Of a DNA stretch of 64,000 nucleotides, positions 62,586 through 64,000 are shown one piece after another (positions within the stretch are counted from its first letter, which is position 1; each line of letters opens with the position of its first letter). The translations under genes and the position numbers were made by a program. This DNA comes from Prochlorococcus marinus str. GP2 (GTDB lineage Bacteria > Cyanobacteriota > Cyanobacteriia > PCC-6307 > Cyanobiaceae), in assembly GCF_000759885.1 (NCBI RefSeq), contig NZ_JNAH01000003.1, forward strand, positions 310,001 to 374,000. The letters run 5' to 3'. A model generated the notes under the pieces. The model had not been told where the DNA came from. It ran no database searches and was given only the letters and a program-made list of their open reading frames with translations.

Positions 62586-63272
62586 TTAATTAACTATTAA
62601 TTCAACTATTCTTCCATCCTTAAATTTTGCTATTTTTTTTGCTCGATTTGCAACTTCATCTTCATGAGTAACTAAAACTATAGTTATTCCAGATTCATGC
62701 AGTTTGTCAAAAAGATCTAATACATCTTCAGTGGTTTTTGAATCTAGTGCTCCAGTAGGTTCGTCGGCTAACAAAATTGCAGGGTTATTGATAATAGCCC
62801 TCGCAATAGCAACTCGTTGTTGTTGACCTCCAGATAATTGGTTTGGGCGATTATTCATTCTTTCTGAAAGGCCAACTTTTTTTAAGGCATTCTTACCTCG
62901 CTCTAATCTTTGCTCAGGCTCAATACCAGCATAAATCATGGGCAAAGTTACATTTTCAAGTGCAGTCGCGTCTGAAAGAAGATGAAATTGTTGGAAAACG
63001 AAGCCTAATTTTTGGTTACGTATTTCCGCGAGTTCATCATCGGATAAATTCTCAACAGGAATACCATTTAATTTATAAATACCCTCAGATGGTCTATCTA
63101 GACATCCAATAATATTCATAGCTGTACTTTTGCCCGAGCCACTAGCTCCCATTACAGCTAAATAATCACCTTTATAAATTTCTAAGTTTATGCTGTCTAA
63201 GGCTTTAACAGTTAGATCTTCTTTCCCATATGTTTTAGATATATTTTCTAAACTCGCGACTTTCTTAGACAT
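62586..63272 (-). CDS. MacB/DevA/LolD-type ABC transporter ATPase
   Basis: 228 aa. Walker A GASGSGKSTAMNIIGCLDRP, Q-loop FVFQQFHLLSDATALENVTL, signature QLSGGQQQRVAIARAIINNP, Walker B ILLADEPTGALD and switch histidine VLVTHE. It belongs to the lipoprotein-export/macrolide (MacB, DevA, LolD) group that works with FtsX-like permeases. The permease is not in this window. Confidence 0.92.
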   Translation of the reverse strand: MSKKVASLENISKTYGKEDLTVKALDSINLEIYKGDYLAVMGASGSGKSTAMNIIGCLDRPSEGIYKLNGIPVENLSDDELAEIRNQKLGFVFQQFHLLSDATALENVTLPMIYAGIEPEQRLERGKNALKKVGLSERMNNRPNQLSGGQQQRVAIARAIINNPAILLADEPTGALDSKTTEDVLDLFDKLHESGITIVLVTHEDEVANRAKKIAKFKDGRIVELIVN

Positions 63273-63288
63273 TTATAGAAGAATTTTT

Positions 63289-64000
63289 CTAGGAAATATT
63301 ATTTGCTGTAGCAATAATATCTTTTAAGAAAGGAGTTTCTGAAACTGCTGTGTTAGCTAATTTAAAAAGAGGATTAGAAAGGATTCCTCCAAGAGCTGTT
63401 ACCGCTACGCAAGTGTAAAGTGCAATTCTCAAAGGCGGCAATCCTACAATTCCCCAATTAATTTCCGGATATGATTTGACTATTTCAGAAGCTTCCTGTG
63501 GTTCTTTAACTACCATCATTTTTATCACTGAAATGTAGTAGTAAATAGATATAACTGAAGTTACTAAACCAATTATTACTAATAGATATTGATGATTTGC
63601 CCAACCGGCAAAAAACAAGTATATCTTTCCAAAAAATCCCAACATTGGAGGTAAACCTCCAAGAGATAGAAGACAGAGGCTTAAGCCTAATGTAATGAGA
63701 GGATCTTTTTGGTAAAGTCCTGAATAATCAAGAATTCTGTCAGAACCTGTTCTCAGCGAGAAAAGTATTACACAAGAAAATGCACCCAAATTCATAAACA
63801 AATATGCAGCCAAATATAAAACAGCAGCTGATAAACCATCTTGAGTGCCAGATACTATTCCAATCATTACAAACCCGGCTTGTCCAATAGAACTGTAAGC
63901 TAGCATCCTTTTCATTGAAGTTTGAGCTAGAGCTACAACATTTCCTAGAGCCATGCTCAATATGGCCAAAATGGTAAATAAAAGTTTCCACTCTTCATCA
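63289..64000 (-). CDS. ndhB: NAD(P)H-quinone oxidoreductase subunit 2 (NdhB), 5' end outside window
   Basis: The C-terminal 236 residues are present; the frame stays open to base 64000, so the start lies beyond. [76 protein letters not shown] and [20 protein letters not shown] are NdhB hallmarks, with a proton-channel lysine in the [11 protein letters not shown] segment. It is part of the membrane arm of the thylakoid NDH-1 complex (cyclic electron flow, respiration). Confidence 0.95.
   Translation of the reverse strand, partial: DEEWKLLFTILAILSMALGNVVALAQTSMKRMLAYSSIGQAGFVMIGIVSGTQDGLSAAVLYLAAYLFMNLGAFSCVILFSLRTGSDRILDYSGLYQKDPLITLGLSLCLLSLGGLPPMLGFFGKIYLFFAGWANHQYLLVIIGLVTSVISIYYYISVIKMMVVKEPQEASEIVKSYPEINWGIVGLPPLRIALYTCVAVTALGGILSNPLFKLANTAVSETPFLKDIIATANNIS

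Overview
The window looks like chromosome from a high-light Prochlorococcus. The evidence is very low GC, short spacers, a picocyanobacterial gene set (chlorophyll synthase ChlG, NdhB, PipX-PipY, SepF, plastid-type pyruvate dehydrogenase E2, LrtA) and many very small proteins. I see no IS element, prophage or CRISPR array. Strain and clade cannot be fixed from sequence reading alone.

Layout. 1-9.9 kb: small conserved proteins around a CRTISO-like FAD oxidoreductase, a fibrillin-like protein, a Nif11-domain protein, TatA, peroxiredoxin Q, ArfB and a CPBP protease. 9.9-11.05 kb: no gene of ordinary length, but three micro-ORFs, one gene broken by an in-frame TGA, and a probable 300-nt non-coding RNA ending in a strong terminator. 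11-16.9 kb: proline iminopeptidase, a photolyase/cryptochrome, TenA-ThiD thiamine salvage, and a cupin. 16.9-19.4 kb: a small decaying accessory patch (two pseudogenes, DUF3764, coupled micro-ORFs) ending at tRNA-Thr(GGT) and tRNA-Tyr(GTA).

19.7-64 kb: mostly core genes. These are aroQ-miaE-cobI; der-ecfT; pipX-pipY-sepF-proC; lrtA-deoC-recO; lipB, an acyl-activating enzyme, a YlqD-like protein, pdhC and queA; a sulfur amino-acid block (cysK, two cystathionine gamma-synthase-family enzymes); rpsD; yidD-glutaredoxin-murE; a C-S lyase and an ArsM-like methyltransferase; nfu, mqo, lepA; an oppC/dppC-type permease; trmH; a four-gene cassette ending in a bacterial cryptochrome/(6-4)-photolyase-like gene; rsmB; a class A PBP with chlG and DUF2862; hisF; menG/ubiE; birA; a MacB/DevA-type ATPase; and ndhB, cut by the window end.

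Many genes below about 60 codons were found by reading the intergenic DNA. Most would encode single-helix membrane peptides, several translationally coupled to a neighbour. The most interesting items are: the DCC-TIGR03643-DUF2256-photolyase cassette, whose photolyase lacks the usual C-terminal iron-sulfur cysteine motif; the unassigned RNA at 10.7-11.0 kb with a dyad at its promoter; a leader at 7.66-7.73 kb with two mutually exclusive helices; the GC-rich leader of the DUF4278 gene; and a DeoC-like protein that appears to lack its Schiff-base lysine.
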